The translations under genes and the position numbers were made by a program. From Metabacillus niabensis (lineage in GTDB: Bacteria > Bacillota > Bacilli > Bacillales > Bacillaceae), in contig NZ_JAIVLH010000005.1 of assembly GCF_020524345.1 (NCBI RefSeq), positions 186,001 to 250,000 of the forward strand: a stretch of 64,000 bases of DNA. The letters run 5' to 3'. Shown piece after piece: positions 46,170-55,402 of this stretch (positions within the stretch are counted from its first letter, which is position 1; each line of letters opens with the position of its first letter). The notes under the pieces were generated by a model. The model was not told where the DNA came from. It saw only the letters and a program-made list of their open reading frames with translations, and searched no databases.

Positions 46170-46184
46170 TTGAAAGCGTTTTAA
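46170..46184 (+). promoter_or_regulatory. Candidate cre (CcpA) site upstream of araE
   Basis: TTGAAAGCGTTTTAA fits WTGNAARCGNWWWCA with a single mismatch (A for C at position 14). The location between the AraR-like site and the gene suits carbon catabolite control. Confidence 0.55.
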
Positions 46185-46342
46185 AATAAGTTAAATAATT
46201 ATAAAAATAGTTAATTTATTAAAAAGACCAAAAATGTAAGCGGTGATATATTTTAGGTAATTCATTAAATATATGAATGCAATGAAGTGAAGTTCCGACT
46301 ATCAGGAATGAACACTTTTCGTTAAGAAAGGGGGAATCCTAC

Positions 46343-47425
46343 ATGGGAAAGAAAACGTTATCAATAATTCTATTATTTGTCATCATTTTTTCTCTGGCAG
46401 GATGTGGAGTTGAAAAGACAACAGGAGAGTCAAAAGGATTTATCGGAATTTCTATGCCAACCAAATCGTCTGAAAGATGGGTGAAGGACGGCGAAAATAT
46501 GAAGCAAATGTTTGAAGAACTTGGCTATCAAACAGATTTACAATATGCCGAAGATATAATAGAAAATCAAACAGCACAAATTGAAAATATGATTACAAAG
46601 GGTGTGGATGTACTAGTTATTGCACCAATTGATGATCGTTCAGGCTTATCAAGTGTATTAGAAAGAGCAAATAAAAGGGGCATTAAAGTCATTTCTTACG
46701 ACCGCCTCATCCAGCACAGCAAATATGTAGATTATTATGCTACGTTTGATAACTTCAAAGTTGGGGTTTTACAAGGAACATATATTGAAGAGCAACTAAA
46801 CTTAAAAGAAGAAGAGGGTCCATTCAATATAGAGATTTTCGCAGGGTCACCCGATGACAATAATGCGTACTTCTTCTTTGACGGAGCGATGTCCATTCTA
46901 ATGCCATATATTGATTCAGGTAAATTGGTTGTGCAAAGTGGACAAACAAAATTCCAACAGGGGGCAACACTTAGATGGGATGGTGCTTTGGCTCAATCGA
47001 GAATGGACAACTTATTAAGTGCTTATTACTCATCAGAACGAGTGGATGCTGTGCTATCACCTTACGATGGTATTAGTATCGGTGTTATTTCATCTCTACG
47101 TGGAGTTGGGTATGGAAGTGAAGACCAACCGATGCCAGTCATAACAGGACAAGATGCAGAGCTTGCATCAATTAAATCAATCATTAATGAAAGACAAACA
47201 CAAACCGTGTTCAAGGATACAAGAGAACTAGCGAAAAAGGCGGTAGAAATGGCCAGTGCCCTATTGAACGGCGAACAAGCAGAAGTTAATGATACTGAAA
47301 CATATCACAATGGTGAAAAAGTCGTTCCAGCCTACCTTTTAAAACCAGTCTCTGTTGATAAAACTAACTATGACTCTGTACTAGTCGAAAGTGGATATTA
47401 TACAGAAGAACAACTTGGACAATGA
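46343..47425 (+). CDS. araE: Sugar ABC transporter binding lipoprotein (ChvE/AraE-like)
   Basis: A 360-residue binding protein. The lipoprotein signal ends LAGC (Cys21). The mature region has [38 protein letters not shown] and [12 protein letters not shown], typical of ChvE-type monosaccharide binders. With the following ATPase and permease it makes a CUT2 importer; araR and araM nearby and the araPST-like sensor argue for L-arabinose. It should not be confused with the B. subtilis AraE permease. Confidence 0.85.
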   Translation: MGKKTLSIILLFVIIFSLAGCGVEKTTGESKGFIGISMPTKSSERWVKDGENMKQMFEELGYQTDLQYAEDIIENQTAQIENMITKGVDVLVIAPIDDRSGLSSVLERANKRGIKVISYDRLIQHSKYVDYYATFDNFKVGVLQGTYIEEQLNLKEEEGPFNIEIFAGSPDDNNAYFFFDGAMSILMPYIDSGKLVVQSGQTKFQQGATLRWDGALAQSRMDNLLSAYYSSERVDAVLSPYDGISIGVISSLRGVGYGSEDQPMPVITGQDAELASIKSIINERQTQTVFKDTRELAKKAVEMASALLNGEQAEVNDTETYHNGEKVVPAYLLKPVSVDKTNYDSVLVESGYYTEEQLGQ

Positions 47426-47466
47426 TCAATCATTCGAAAGAAAAACATTGAATGTAGGTGGGAAAA

Positions 47467-49002
47467 ATGTCAAAGATCATTCTGGAAATGCGGAATATCA
47501 CAAAAGAGTTTCCGGGTGTAAAAGCACTTGAAAACGTGAACCTAAAAGTAAAAGAAGGAGAAATTCATGCTCTTTGCGGTGAAAATGGGGCAGGTAAATC
47601 CACCTTAATGAAGGTATTAAGTGGGGTTTATCCACATGGATCTTATACAGGAGATATTTTATTTAAAGACTCTGTTTGTGAGTTTAAGAATATAAAACAA
47701 AGTGAAGAACTTGGGATCGTCATTATCCACCAAGAACTTGCGTTGATCTCGGAGTTGTCAATCGCAGAAAATATTTTTCTCGGAAACGAAATTGCCTCTA
47801 AAGGTGTCATTAATTGGAATATCACTGCGATGAAAACACGTGAATTGCTGCAAAAGGTAGGACTAACCGAATCACCAAATACCAAGGTCGATGACATTGG
47901 AGTCGGAAAACAACAATTAGTCGAAATCGCGAAAGCGTTATCAAAGGAAGTGAAGCTGCTTATCCTTGATGAGCCAACAGCTTCATTAAATGAAGATGAT
48001 AGTGAAAATCTATTAAATCTTTTGTTAGAGTTCAAAAAACAAGGAATGTCGGCAATTATCATCTCTCATAAATTAAATGAGATTGAAAGGGTAGCGGATT
48101 CAATCACAATTCTACGTGACGGACAAACAATTGAAACACTTGATGTGAAAAAAGACAATGTTACGGAAGATCGCATTATAAAAGGCATGGTTGGAAGGGA
48201 TTTAACTAACCGTTATCCTGAACGAACTCCTAAAATCGGAGAAACATTCTTTGAAGTGAAAAACTGGAATGTATATCATCCTTTACACTCAGATCGAAAA
48301 GTAATCGATGATGTTACGATCTCCATTCGAAAGGGAGAAATTGTAGGAATTGCCGGACTAATGGGGGCTGGTCGTACAGAGCTTGCTATGAGTATCTTCG
48401 GGAAATCATATGGAAAGAAGATTACCGGACAAATTTTCAAGGATGGAGCAGAAGTTGAATTTAACGATGTTACATCAGCAATTAACCAAGGGATGGCATA
48501 TGTTTCAGAGGATCGTAAAGGAAACGGTCTCATTCTAATGGATGATATTAGACAAAATATTACACTAGCAAGCTTAGATAAAATTTCAAACCAATCAATC
48601 TTAGACAAAAATAAAGAGATTATGGTTGCTGAAGAATATAAAAAGAAATTACGTATAAAAACACCGAGTATCTACCAAAAGGCAGGAAATTTAAGTGGTG
48701 GAAATCAACAAAAGATTGTATTAAGTAAATGGATTTTCTCTGAACCGGATATTTTAATTTTAGATGAGCCAACACGAGGAATTGATGTAGGGGCCAAGTA
48801 TGAAATTTACTCTATTATCAATGACCTGGCGATGGCCGGAAAAGGAATTCTTATGATTTCCTCAGAGCTACCGGAATTATTAGGCATGTGTGACCGAATC
48901 TATGTGATGAATGAGGGAAATATCACTGGTGAAGTAACAAAAGAAGAAGCGAATCAAGAAAAGCTTATGACTTATATGACAAAAAGTAAGGTAAGGAGGT
49001 AG
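47467..49002 (+). CDS. araG: Sugar ABC transporter ATPase with two cassettes (AraG-like)
   Basis: A 511-residue tandem ATPase of the CUT2 type. The first cassette has Walker [10 protein letters not shown] (38-46) and [13 protein letters not shown]. The second has a degenerate P-loop GLMGAGRTE, signature LSGGNQQK and [16 protein letters not shown], as usual in RbsA/AraG/GguA. ATG 47467 follows AGGTGGG; the GTG at 47458 is part of that ribosome site. The next gene starts 2 bases after the stop. Confidence 0.92.
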   Translation: MSKIILEMRNITKEFPGVKALENVNLKVKEGEIHALCGENGAGKSTLMKVLSGVYPHGSYTGDILFKDSVCEFKNIKQSEELGIVIIHQELALISELSIAENIFLGNEIASKGVINWNITAMKTRELLQKVGLTESPNTKVDDIGVGKQQLVEIAKALSKEVKLLILDEPTASLNEDDSENLLNLLLEFKKQGMSAIIISHKLNEIERVADSITILRDGQTIETLDVKKDNVTEDRIIKGMVGRDLTNRYPERTPKIGETFFEVKNWNVYHPLHSDRKVIDDVTISIRKGEIVGIAGLMGAGRTELAMSIFGKSYGKKITGQIFKDGAEVEFNDVTSAINQGMAYVSEDRKGNGLILMDDIRQNITLASLDKISNQSILDKNKEIMVAEEYKKKLRIKTPSIYQKAGNLSGGNQQKIVLSKWIFSEPDILILDEPTRGIDVGAKYEIYSIINDLAMAGKGILMISSELPELLGMCDRIYVMNEGNITGEVTKEEANQEKLMTYMTKSKVRR

Positions 49003-49004
49003 TT

Positions 49005-50213
49005 ATGATGCAACCGCAAAATCAACTACAAAAAACACCGGGATTAAACAATGACTCAATTTGGAAATCAGTAATTCAAAACAATATGCGTCAATATAGC
49101 ATGATCATTGCATTAGTCTTTATTATGATTTTGTTTCAAGTTTTAACAGATGGGTTACTATTAAAACCGCTAAATATTACAAATTTAATTTTGCAAAATA
49201 GCTATATTTTAGTTTTGGCTATTGGAATGGTATTAGTTATTATCACAGGGCATATTGACTTATCGGTTGGTTCTGTTGCAGCCTTTGTTGGAGCAATATC
49301 AGCTATTTTGATGGTAAACTATGAAATGCCAACCTTCCTGGCAGTTATCATCTCTTTACTAGTAGGAGCCATTATCGGCGCATGGCAAGGGTTTTGGATC
49401 GCTTATGTGAAAATTCCAGCGTTTATCGTAACATTGGCAGGAATGCTATTGTTCAGAGGTGCGACGATGATCGTCCTTGAAGGAAAATCCATTGCGCCAT
49501 TCCCTGAATCTTTCCAAAAAATTAGCTCAGGATTTATCCCTGATATCGGAAGCGGCTCAATCCATGTTTTAACACTAATTATTGGTTTTGCTTTATCAAT
49601 TATTTATGTTTTCACCCAAATAAAAAGCAGACGAACAGAATTGAAATATAATGTTGAAGTTTCCTCAACAGGTATGTTTGTTTTAAAACTTGTTGGACTC
49701 GTGGCAATTTTAAACATTTTTACGTATGTATTAGCAACGTATGAGGGAATTCCTAATATTTTAATTATCCTCGGAGTTTTAATTATTCTTTATACATTTG
49801 TTACAAATAAAACAAAGGCAGGTCGTCATGTTTATGCAATTGGAGGTAACGAAAAAGCTGCACAGTTATCAGGAATTAAAACAAAACGCATGACATTCTG
49901 GGTTTTCGTTAATATGGGTGTACTTTCTGCACTATCAGGTCTATTATTTGCAGCACGTTTAAATGCTGCAACACCTAAAGCGGGTAACTTATTTGAACTA
50001 GATGCAATCGCTGCATGCTTTATCGGCGGAGCATCTGCATATGGAGGAATTGGAACGGTTCCTGGTGCTATTATCGGCGGTCTTGTTATGGGAATCATGA
50101 ATAACGGGATGTCATTACTAGGATTGGGAATTGACTGGCAGCAAGGTATTAAAGGGTTGGTATTACTACTTGCTGTAGCATTTGATATCTATAATAAAAA
50201 TAAAGCTTCTTAA
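49005..50213 (+). CDS. araH: Sugar ABC transporter permease (AraH/XylH-like)
   Basis: A 402-residue permease with about ten hydrophobic segments and CUT2 signatures: GMVLVIITGHIDLSVGSVAAF near residue 80 and GGNEKAAQLSGIKTKRM at about 283. The 402-residue length agrees with XylH/GguB rather than the shorter RbsC. It has an AAGGAGG site that overlaps the araG stop. A terminator ends the transporter operon. Confidence 0.9.
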   Translation: MMQPQNQLQKTPGLNNDSIWKSVIQNNMRQYSMIIALVFIMILFQVLTDGLLLKPLNITNLILQNSYILVLAIGMVLVIITGHIDLSVGSVAAFVGAISAILMVNYEMPTFLAVIISLLVGAIIGAWQGFWIAYVKIPAFIVTLAGMLLFRGATMIVLEGKSIAPFPESFQKISSGFIPDIGSGSIHVLTLIIGFALSIIYVFTQIKSRRTELKYNVEVSSTGMFVLKLVGLVAILNIFTYVLATYEGIPNILIILGVLIILYTFVTNKTKAGRHVYAIGGNEKAAQLSGIKTKRMTFWVFVNMGVLSALSGLLFAARLNAATPKAGNLFELDAIAACFIGGASAYGGIGTVPGAIIGGLVMGIMNNGMSLLGLGIDWQQGIKGLVLLLAVAFDIYNKNKAS

Positions 50214-50218
50214 ATAAG

Positions 50219-50256
50219 TAAAAGGGATTCGGTCAATTGATGCCGATCCCTTTTTA
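50219..50256 (+). terminator. Terminator after araH
   Basis: Stem AAAGGGAT-CGG with CCGATCCCTTT and a one-base bulge, then T residues. Confidence 0.8.
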
Positions 50257-50319
50257 CTATTCAGAATCATCTTCTACTAATATTCGCAACAAGTCATTTT
50301 AAATGTCTGCTTCATAGTA

Positions 50320-50347
50320 TATAATGAAATTAGTTGTACGAATAAGT
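50320..50347 (+). promoter_or_regulatory. -10 box and AraR-like operator before araR
   Basis: TATAAT at 50320-50325 is followed by AGTTGTACGAATAAGT (50332-50347), which fits the AraR consensus at 12 of 16 positions and would cover the transcription start, suggesting autorepression. Confidence 0.5.
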
Positions 50348-50383
50348 TAGTGCGGAAACATACAAGCTGAAAGTGGTGACAGA

Positions 50384-51496
50384 ATGGCACAGCAAACGAA
50401 AGTCAGCATGGTGAAACAAAAAGTCAAAGAGTGGATTACTGAGGGAAAGGTTTTGCCAGGAGAAAAAATTCATTCGGAAAATGAACTTGTGAAACTTTTT
50501 GAAGTGAGTAGACACACGGTAAGACAAGCTGTTGGTGATCTAGTTCATGAAGGGTGGTTGTACCGTGAGCAGGGAGCGGGTACCTTTGTCTCGCAACGCC
50601 GAAAAAAAAATCCAAGCCCAACTGGCAAAAATATCGGTGTGATAACAACCTATGTGACAGACTATATCTTTCCTTCTATTATAAAAGGAATAGAATCATA
50701 TTTATCAGATCATGGTTACTCCTTAACATTTGCTTGTACTGACAACAATCCTGATAAAGAAAGGATATGTCTGGAATCAATGTTAAGCCGTAATATTGAT
50801 GGGTTAATTGTTGAGCCAACGAGAAGCAGCAGCTATAATCCTAATCTTCATTACTATTTACAAATGGAACAAAATGAGATTCCTTATTTAATGATCAATC
50901 AATATTATCCACAATTAAATCCCCCTCATCTCATTCTCAACGATGAGAAAGGTGGTTTTATAGCAACTGAACATTTGATCAAGCAGGGTCATCGAAAAAT
51001 AATCGGGCTCTTTAAAAGTGATGATATTCAGGGGTTAAACAGGATGCAAGGGTTTATTAGAGCTTTTCGTGAAAATGAAATCTCATTTTTTCCCGAGATG
51101 ATCATTACATATACCACTGAGGAGAAAGACAAAATTTTAGTCAACAAACTAAAAGATGTCCTCATTTCAGAAGAAAAGAAGCCAACAGGAATTGTTTGCT
51201 ACAATGATGAAATAGCGATTAGTGTGTTGAATGTTTTACGGGAACTTGAATTAAAGGTACCTGAAGATATTTCAATTGTAGGATATGATGATTCGTACCT
51301 TGCAGAAGCATCTGAAACGAAAATTACATCTGTTACTCATCCAAAAACAGAGATGGGATTGGAAGCGGCACAATGGATTGTTGCAGCAGTAGAAAACCGC
51401 GAAAGGAAAATCGTGGAGAATAATCAAAAAATCTATGAGCCTGAGTTAGTTATTCGAAATTCAACAAGATCTATCCCAACTAATCATTTAATTTGA
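50384..51496 (+). CDS. araR: AraR, arabinose repressor (GntR HTH + LacI-type sensor)
   Basis: A 370-residue chimeric repressor. The N-terminal GntR winged helix (residues 8-75, ENELVKLFEVSRHTVRQAVGDL) is joined to a LacI/GalR effector domain (IGVITTYVTDYIF, GLIVEPTRSSSYNPNLHYY, VGYDDSYLAEASETKITSVTHPK). This combination is the hallmark of AraR, which releases DNA when it binds arabinose. It is followed after 50 bases by araM. Candidate operators are at 41869, 46101 and 50332. Confidence 0.93.
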   Translation: MAQQTKVSMVKQKVKEWITEGKVLPGEKIHSENELVKLFEVSRHTVRQAVGDLVHEGWLYREQGAGTFVSQRRKKNPSPTGKNIGVITTYVTDYIFPSIIKGIESYLSDHGYSLTFACTDNNPDKERICLESMLSRNIDGLIVEPTRSSSYNPNLHYYLQMEQNEIPYLMINQYYPQLNPPHLILNDEKGGFIATEHLIKQGHRKIIGLFKSDDIQGLNRMQGFIRAFRENEISFFPEMIITYTTEEKDKILVNKLKDVLISEEKKPTGIVCYNDEIAISVLNVLRELELKVPEDISIVGYDDSYLAEASETKITSVTHPKTEMGLEAAQWIVAAVENRERKIVENNQKIYEPELVIRNSTRSIPTNHLI

Positions 51497-51546
51497 TTTA
51501 TTTTTTGATTTTGGTTCGAAAACCGAAAAACTAAGGGGGATGTGTA

Positions 51547-52770
51547 GTGATTACACTAAATGATTTAAAGGAACAATCGAAAGCATGTACATGTGGAAAC
51601 AAGCATATTGATGTGGCCATCGAAAAGGTGGTCATTAGCCATAATGCCTTAACAGAAACAATTACATATCTGTCAGAAAAGAACTTTCAACATGTAACAG
51701 TCGTTGCTGACTCAACAACTTATCAAGTCGCAGGAAAAAAGCTTACCTCTCTGCTTATAGAATCTACTATTCCTCATCAAGTTGTTGTTATTCAACCAAA
51801 TGATCAAGGTGATGTAGTGGCTGATGAGGTCTCATTAATTGAGGCCATGCTTGGTATACCACAAGAGACTGATGTTGTTATTGCTGTTGGAGCGGGAACA
51901 ATTCATGATATCACGAGATTCTCCAGCTATAAAATGGGAAAACCATTTATCTCAGTCCCCACAGCACCTTCAGTGGACGGATTTAACTCAATGGGAGCAC
52001 CTGTTGTTATTAAAGGAATGAAAACCACGTATCAAATGCAAACTCCCATTGCATTATTTGCTGATATATCAATTCTACAAGCTGCTCCCAAAGAAATGAT
52101 TGCTGCGGGATTTGGGGATATGATTGGTAAGTATACATCACTAGCAGATTGGAGGTTTTCCCATCTGGTAAATGGAGAGCCATATTGCCCGTTATCTGCT
52201 AGATTAACGAGAGAAGCGTTGAAAGAATGCGAAAATCATGTTAATGAAATTGCTCAAGGTGATCGTAAAGGAATCAGGATTCTCATTGAAGCTTTGATTC
52301 AATCAGGCTATGCTATGCTAATCGTCGGTCATTCATCTCCGGCATCAGGTGGTGAACATCATGTGTCCCATTTTTGGGAAATGAAGTTTCTTCAACAACA
52401 AAAGCCACAGGTTTTGCATGGAGCTAAGGTCGGTGTTTCTTCACAGGTTATTCTAGATTTGTATAAAAAGAGATTCAAAGAACTTGTTGCTAGTAAGCAA
52501 CAGTTAGAAGCACTTCCTGCTGGAAAAACAGACGAATTATTGAAAGTGTTAGAAAACCGAGATGAGATATTAACTGTTTTAGCTTCATTACCGGAAAGTT
52601 CTTACATTGGTGATCAACTAGGAAAGCTGGGTGGTGCAGTTAAACCACGGGATTTAGGAATTGACGAACAGTTAGTGATCGAAAGTGTTAAGAATGCTCA
52701 TAAAATAAGAAGCCGCTACACGATGTTAAAATTTTGGAATGAACATACTGGAGCGCATCAACATGCATAG
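51547..52770 (+). CDS. araM: AraM, glycerol-1-phosphate dehydrogenase family
   Basis: A 407-residue iron-alcohol-dehydrogenase-like enzyme: GAGTIHDITRF and SVPTAPSVDGFNSMGAPV for NAD and substrate, metal-binding Asp and His in AGFGDMIGKYTSLADW and HSSPASGGEHHVSH. B. subtilis AraM reduces dihydroxyacetone phosphate to sn-glycerol 1-phosphate and lies in the ara operon. GTG start after AAGGGGGA. Its end overlaps the HAD gene by eight bases. Confidence 0.92.
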   Translation: MITLNDLKEQSKACTCGNKHIDVAIEKVVISHNALTETITYLSEKNFQHVTVVADSTTYQVAGKKLTSLLIESTIPHQVVVIQPNDQGDVVADEVSLIEAMLGIPQETDVVIAVGAGTIHDITRFSSYKMGKPFISVPTAPSVDGFNSMGAPVVIKGMKTTYQMQTPIALFADISILQAAPKEMIAAGFGDMIGKYTSLADWRFSHLVNGEPYCPLSARLTREALKECENHVNEIAQGDRKGIRILIEALIQSGYAMLIVGHSSPASGGEHHVSHFWEMKFLQQQKPQVLHGAKVGVSSQVILDLYKKRFKELVASKQQLEALPAGKTDELLKVLENRDEILTVLASLPESSYIGDQLGKLGGAVKPRDLGIDEQLVIESVKNAHKIRSRYTMLKFWNEHTGAHQHA

Positions 52771-53467
52771 TATTACAAGTGCAGATTCTGTCTTTTTTGA
52801 TTTGGATGATACTTTATATGATCAATTATTACCTTTCGAAAAAGCGTTAATAAACCAGCAAATAGAATTGGAAAAATCACAAATCGTACCGTTTTATAAA
52901 CAAGTACGCTATTATAGTGATGTGCTATGGAAGCTTCATGTAAAAGGATCACTTAATTTAGAAGAGCTTCGAATTGAGAGGCTAACTTCTGCATGTAAAG
53001 ACTTCGGTATCTTATTATCAAAAGAAAAAGCCATAGCTATTCAAGAACGTTATGAATATGAGCAAAAGATAATTACACCATTTTCAGAAATACCGTCCCT
53101 TCTTACGTCTCTGCAGGACAAGGGGAAGGTTGTTGGTGTTATTACAAATGGACCTGTTGCTCATCAGATGAAGAAATTAATCGCCTTAGGGATTGATCGT
53201 ATCATACCTGAAGAACGAATGTTTGTTTCTGATGGTATAGGGATTGCTAAACCAGATAAACGAGTATTCGAATATGTTCAAATAAAATTAAATCTTACTC
53301 CAAGTAAATGTCTATATATTGGTGATACATGGGAAAATGATATTGTCCCACCAATAGAAGCAGGGTGGAATTGTATTTGGTTCAATCATCGAAAAAGAAA
53401 ACCACAAACACATCATCTCCCGAATGAAACAGTTACAGAGATTGATGAGTTATTACAATTAAAATAA
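52763..53467 (+). CDS. HAD-superfamily phosphatase
   Basis: A 234-residue HAD-IA hydrolase. Motif I is FFDLDDTLYD, motif II TNGPV, motif III Lys in GIAKPDKRVF and motif IV GDTWENDIVPP. It has an alpha-helical cap between motifs I and II, so it is not the C2-cap AraL of B. subtilis although it holds a similar place. ATG 52763 follows GGAG and overlaps araM by eight bases. Probably a sugar-phosphate or glycerol-1-phosphate phosphatase; substrate not shown. Confidence 0.82.
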   Translation: MHSITSADSVFFDLDDTLYDQLLPFEKALINQQIELEKSQIVPFYKQVRYYSDVLWKLHVKGSLNLEELRIERLTSACKDFGILLSKEKAIAIQERYEYEQKIITPFSEIPSLLTSLQDKGKVVGVITNGPVAHQMKKLIALGIDRIIPEERMFVSDGIGIAKPDKRVFEYVQIKLNLTPSKCLYIGDTWENDIVPPIEAGWNCIWFNHRKRKPQTHHLPNETVTEIDELLQLK

Positions 53468-53474
53468 CAACATG

Positions 53475-53513
53475 AAAAAGGATGAAGTGTTAAAAACATT
53501 TCATCCTTTTTCT
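53475..53513. terminator. Bidirectional terminator between HAD and spore protein genes
   Basis: Stem AAAAAGGATGAAGTG with CATTTCATCCTTTTT (one G-U), flanked by A and T tracts. Confidence 0.85.
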
Positions 53514-53516
53514 ACT

Positions 53517-53768
53517 TTATTTCTGCTTCAACTGCTGTTCTGCTAATTTTATCATTTCTCGAACCATATTGCCCCCGAGCTTCCCGCCTATTTTGCCGGC
53601 TTGTTTAGATGTTAAATCCCCATTATTTCCATCACTTAATGGAATTCCCAGTTCTTTTGCTGCCTCAAATTTTGCTTCATTTGCGGTGTTACTGTTTGCT
53701 ACTTTTGCCTTTAATTGATTTACTTGATCTCTCGACTCAGGGACAAGTAACTTGTTTCGCTTTGCCAT
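53517..53768 (-). CDS. Alpha/beta-type small acid-soluble spore protein
   Basis: An 83-residue SASP. The germination-protease region reads ANEAKFEAAKELGIPL and the C-terminal DNA-binding part SKQAGKIGGKLGGNMVREMIKLAEQQL. These proteins saturate spore DNA and protect it. ATG 53768 is preceded by GGGGGG; the longer frame is not supported. Presence of this gene shows a spore former. The gene stands alone; a sigma-G promoter would be expected but I see only a weak GATACTA -10 match. Confidence 0.92.
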   Translation of the reverse strand: MAKRNKLLVPESRDQVNQLKAKVANSNTANEAKFEAAKELGIPLSDGNNGDLTSKQAGKIGGKLGGNMVREMIKLAEQQLKQK

Positions 53769-53858
53769 CACATTCCCCCCTTTGTTTATAGTTTTTCTAG
53801 TATCGGCTGAATCTATGCTATAGTAAAAATAAATCTCTATTAAAGTGAGTGTTAGTAT

Positions 53859-55064
53859 ATGACGAGAAAATTGTTTTATGACGATGCCTACCAAACGTCT
53901 TTTAACTCGGAAGTTGAGAAAAGAGGGATCGATGATAATGGTAGAAATTATATTGTTTTAAAGGAAACAGCCTTCTTTCCGACTGGAGGAGGACAGCCGC
54001 ACGACACTGGAACAATAAACGGAAAAAGTGTTATAGATGTAGAGGAAGTAGAAGGAGAGTTGCGACACTACTTTGAAGGACCTTCAACAGAAATGGAAGC
54101 AATTGTTGGTCAAATTGATTGGAAACGTCGTTTTGATCATATGCAGCAACATGCAGGTCAACACCTTTTAACAGCAGTTTTTGAGGATCAGCTTGGGTAT
54201 AAAACGAAAAGTTTTCACCTCGGAAAGGAACTGTCTACAATTGATCTTGATACTAAAACTCTTACAACCGAAGAGATACAGATGGCTGAGGAGTTAACAA
54301 ATCAACTTATTTTGGAAAATCGACCTATTCATACGAAGTGGATTAAGGATACTGAAGAATTATTGACATATACTCTTCGTAAAGATCTGGCTGTCTCTGA
54401 AAATATTCGCCTTGTAGTCATTCCTGAAATTGATTATAACGGTTGTGGTGGTACACATCCGGAATCTACAGGTGAGATCAGTGCTTTAAAGATTCTCCAT
54501 TATGAAAAACAGAAAAAGCTAGTACGTGTTCATTTTGTTTGTGGTAATAGAGTACTGAAACAACTGAATAAGAAGCATGAAATCATTCAAAAACTAAGCT
54601 CACAACTTAGTGCTCCACAGGAACAATTAGATGTGGCCGTTGATAGACTTCTGCAAACAACAAAACATTTAGAAGACAAAGTTAATGAACTAACCACAAA
54701 GACTATTCAATTTGAAGCTAAGGAGCTTTTTTTGAAAGCAGAGCCCTTATCTGAACAATTTTTAGTTAAAGAAGTTTTTCAGGACAGACCAATCGAAGAC
54801 TTGCAAAATCTTGCGAAGGATCTGGTAACAAACCAATCTAACCTTATCGTTACTCTCATTTGTAAGCAACAAGATAAAATTCAGATTGTTTGTGCACGTA
54901 CTGATGACGTAGACATTAATTTGAACATAGTGTTAAAGGCAGTATTACCATTGATTCATGGAAAAGGAGGAGGAAGACCTTCTTTTGTCCAGGGAGGCGG
55001 AGAAAGTGTACTACCTTCAGAAGAGCTTATGAAGCTACTAATCGAAACGATAAAATCAACATGA
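53859..55064 (+). CDS. AlaX-type alanyl-tRNA editing protein
   Basis: A 401-residue long-form AlaX. The N-terminal beta-barrel has ETAFFPTGGGQPHDTG, the zinc-binding HMQQHAGQHLL and GCGGTHPESTGEI, as in the AlaRS editing domain. A coiled-coil linker and a C-terminal DHHA1 domain (GKGGGRPSFVQGGG) follow. It hydrolyses Ser-tRNA(Ala) or related mischarged tRNA. It is monocistronic, divergent from the spore gene with weak ribosome site GTGAG. The 6S-like RNA gene follows. Confidence 0.9.
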   Translation: MTRKLFYDDAYQTSFNSEVEKRGIDDNGRNYIVLKETAFFPTGGGQPHDTGTINGKSVIDVEEVEGELRHYFEGPSTEMEAIVGQIDWKRRFDHMQQHAGQHLLTAVFEDQLGYKTKSFHLGKELSTIDLDTKTLTTEEIQMAEELTNQLILENRPIHTKWIKDTEELLTYTLRKDLAVSENIRLVVIPEIDYNGCGGTHPESTGEISALKILHYEKQKKLVRVHFVCGNRVLKQLNKKHEIIQKLSSQLSAPQEQLDVAVDRLLQTTKHLEDKVNELTTKTIQFEAKELFLKAEPLSEQFLVKEVFQDRPIEDLQNLAKDLVTNQSNLIVTLICKQQDKIQIVCARTDDVDINLNIVLKAVLPLIHGKGGGRPSFVQGGGESVLPSEELMKLLIETIKST

Positions 55065-55089
55065 ACATGAAAAATGTCAAAATATCCTA

Positions 55090-55118
55090 TTGCATTCATC
55101 TATTATTTCTAGTATTAT
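55090..55118 (+). promoter_or_regulatory. Sigma-A promoter of the 6S-like RNA
   Basis: TTGCAT (55090-55095), 17-base spacer, TATTAT (55113-55118); transcription would begin at about 55125, just before the RNA's closing stem. Confidence 0.7.
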
Positions 55119-55125
55119 AACTATA

Positions 55126-55313
55126 CAAGCTGCGCTGTACGCATCCTTTATAAAGTTTTAACCTTTAAGCTGAAATAGGGAGTTTTACATTGAAGTCGGA
55201 ATATCATGCCTCCATTATGTTGAGGACGATACGAAACCTTCTGCGAACACCCACTTGTAGGAGTGGTGGTTTAAAACTCTATAATTTTACGATGCGGCAA
55301 TCGCGGCAAAACC
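55126..55313 (+). ncRNA. ssrS: 6S RNA-like structured RNA
   Basis: About 188 bases that fold into one long interrupted rod. The closing stem pairs GCTGCGC...GCATC (55130-55145) with GATGC...GCGGC (55291-55306). GAGTTTTA pairs with TAAAACTC, and GAAG with CTTC. The apical hairpin is ATC-GCCTC/GAGG-GAT, and there is an extra 3'-side hairpin CACCCACT/AGTGGTG in the central bubble. Length and this architecture fit Firmicutes 6S RNA, which binds sigma-A RNA polymerase. Own promoter and terminator. Identification is by shape and partial sequence memory, not by a search. Confidence 0.65.
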
Positions 55314-55326
55314 CTTTATAACAAAC

Positions 55327-55359
55327 AATCCGGTTTCCAATAGGAATCCGGATTTTTTT
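55327..55359 (+). terminator. Terminator of the 6S-like RNA gene
   Basis: TCCGG-TT-TCC pairs with GGA-AT-CCGGA, followed by seven T. Confidence 0.8.
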
Positions 55360-55402
55360 GTGCTATTAAGATGGAATTGTTTCAGAGAAGCAAGAACTAC
55401 GT

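Noticed and set aside
46236-46252. Second cre-like sequence TGTAAGCGGTGATA before araE
   Set aside because: Two mismatches at conserved positions; the site at 46170 is better.
53797-53830. Sigma-G promoter for the spore protein gene
   Set aside because: GATACTA resembles the -10, but I cannot find a matching -35 at the right distance, so it is not listed.
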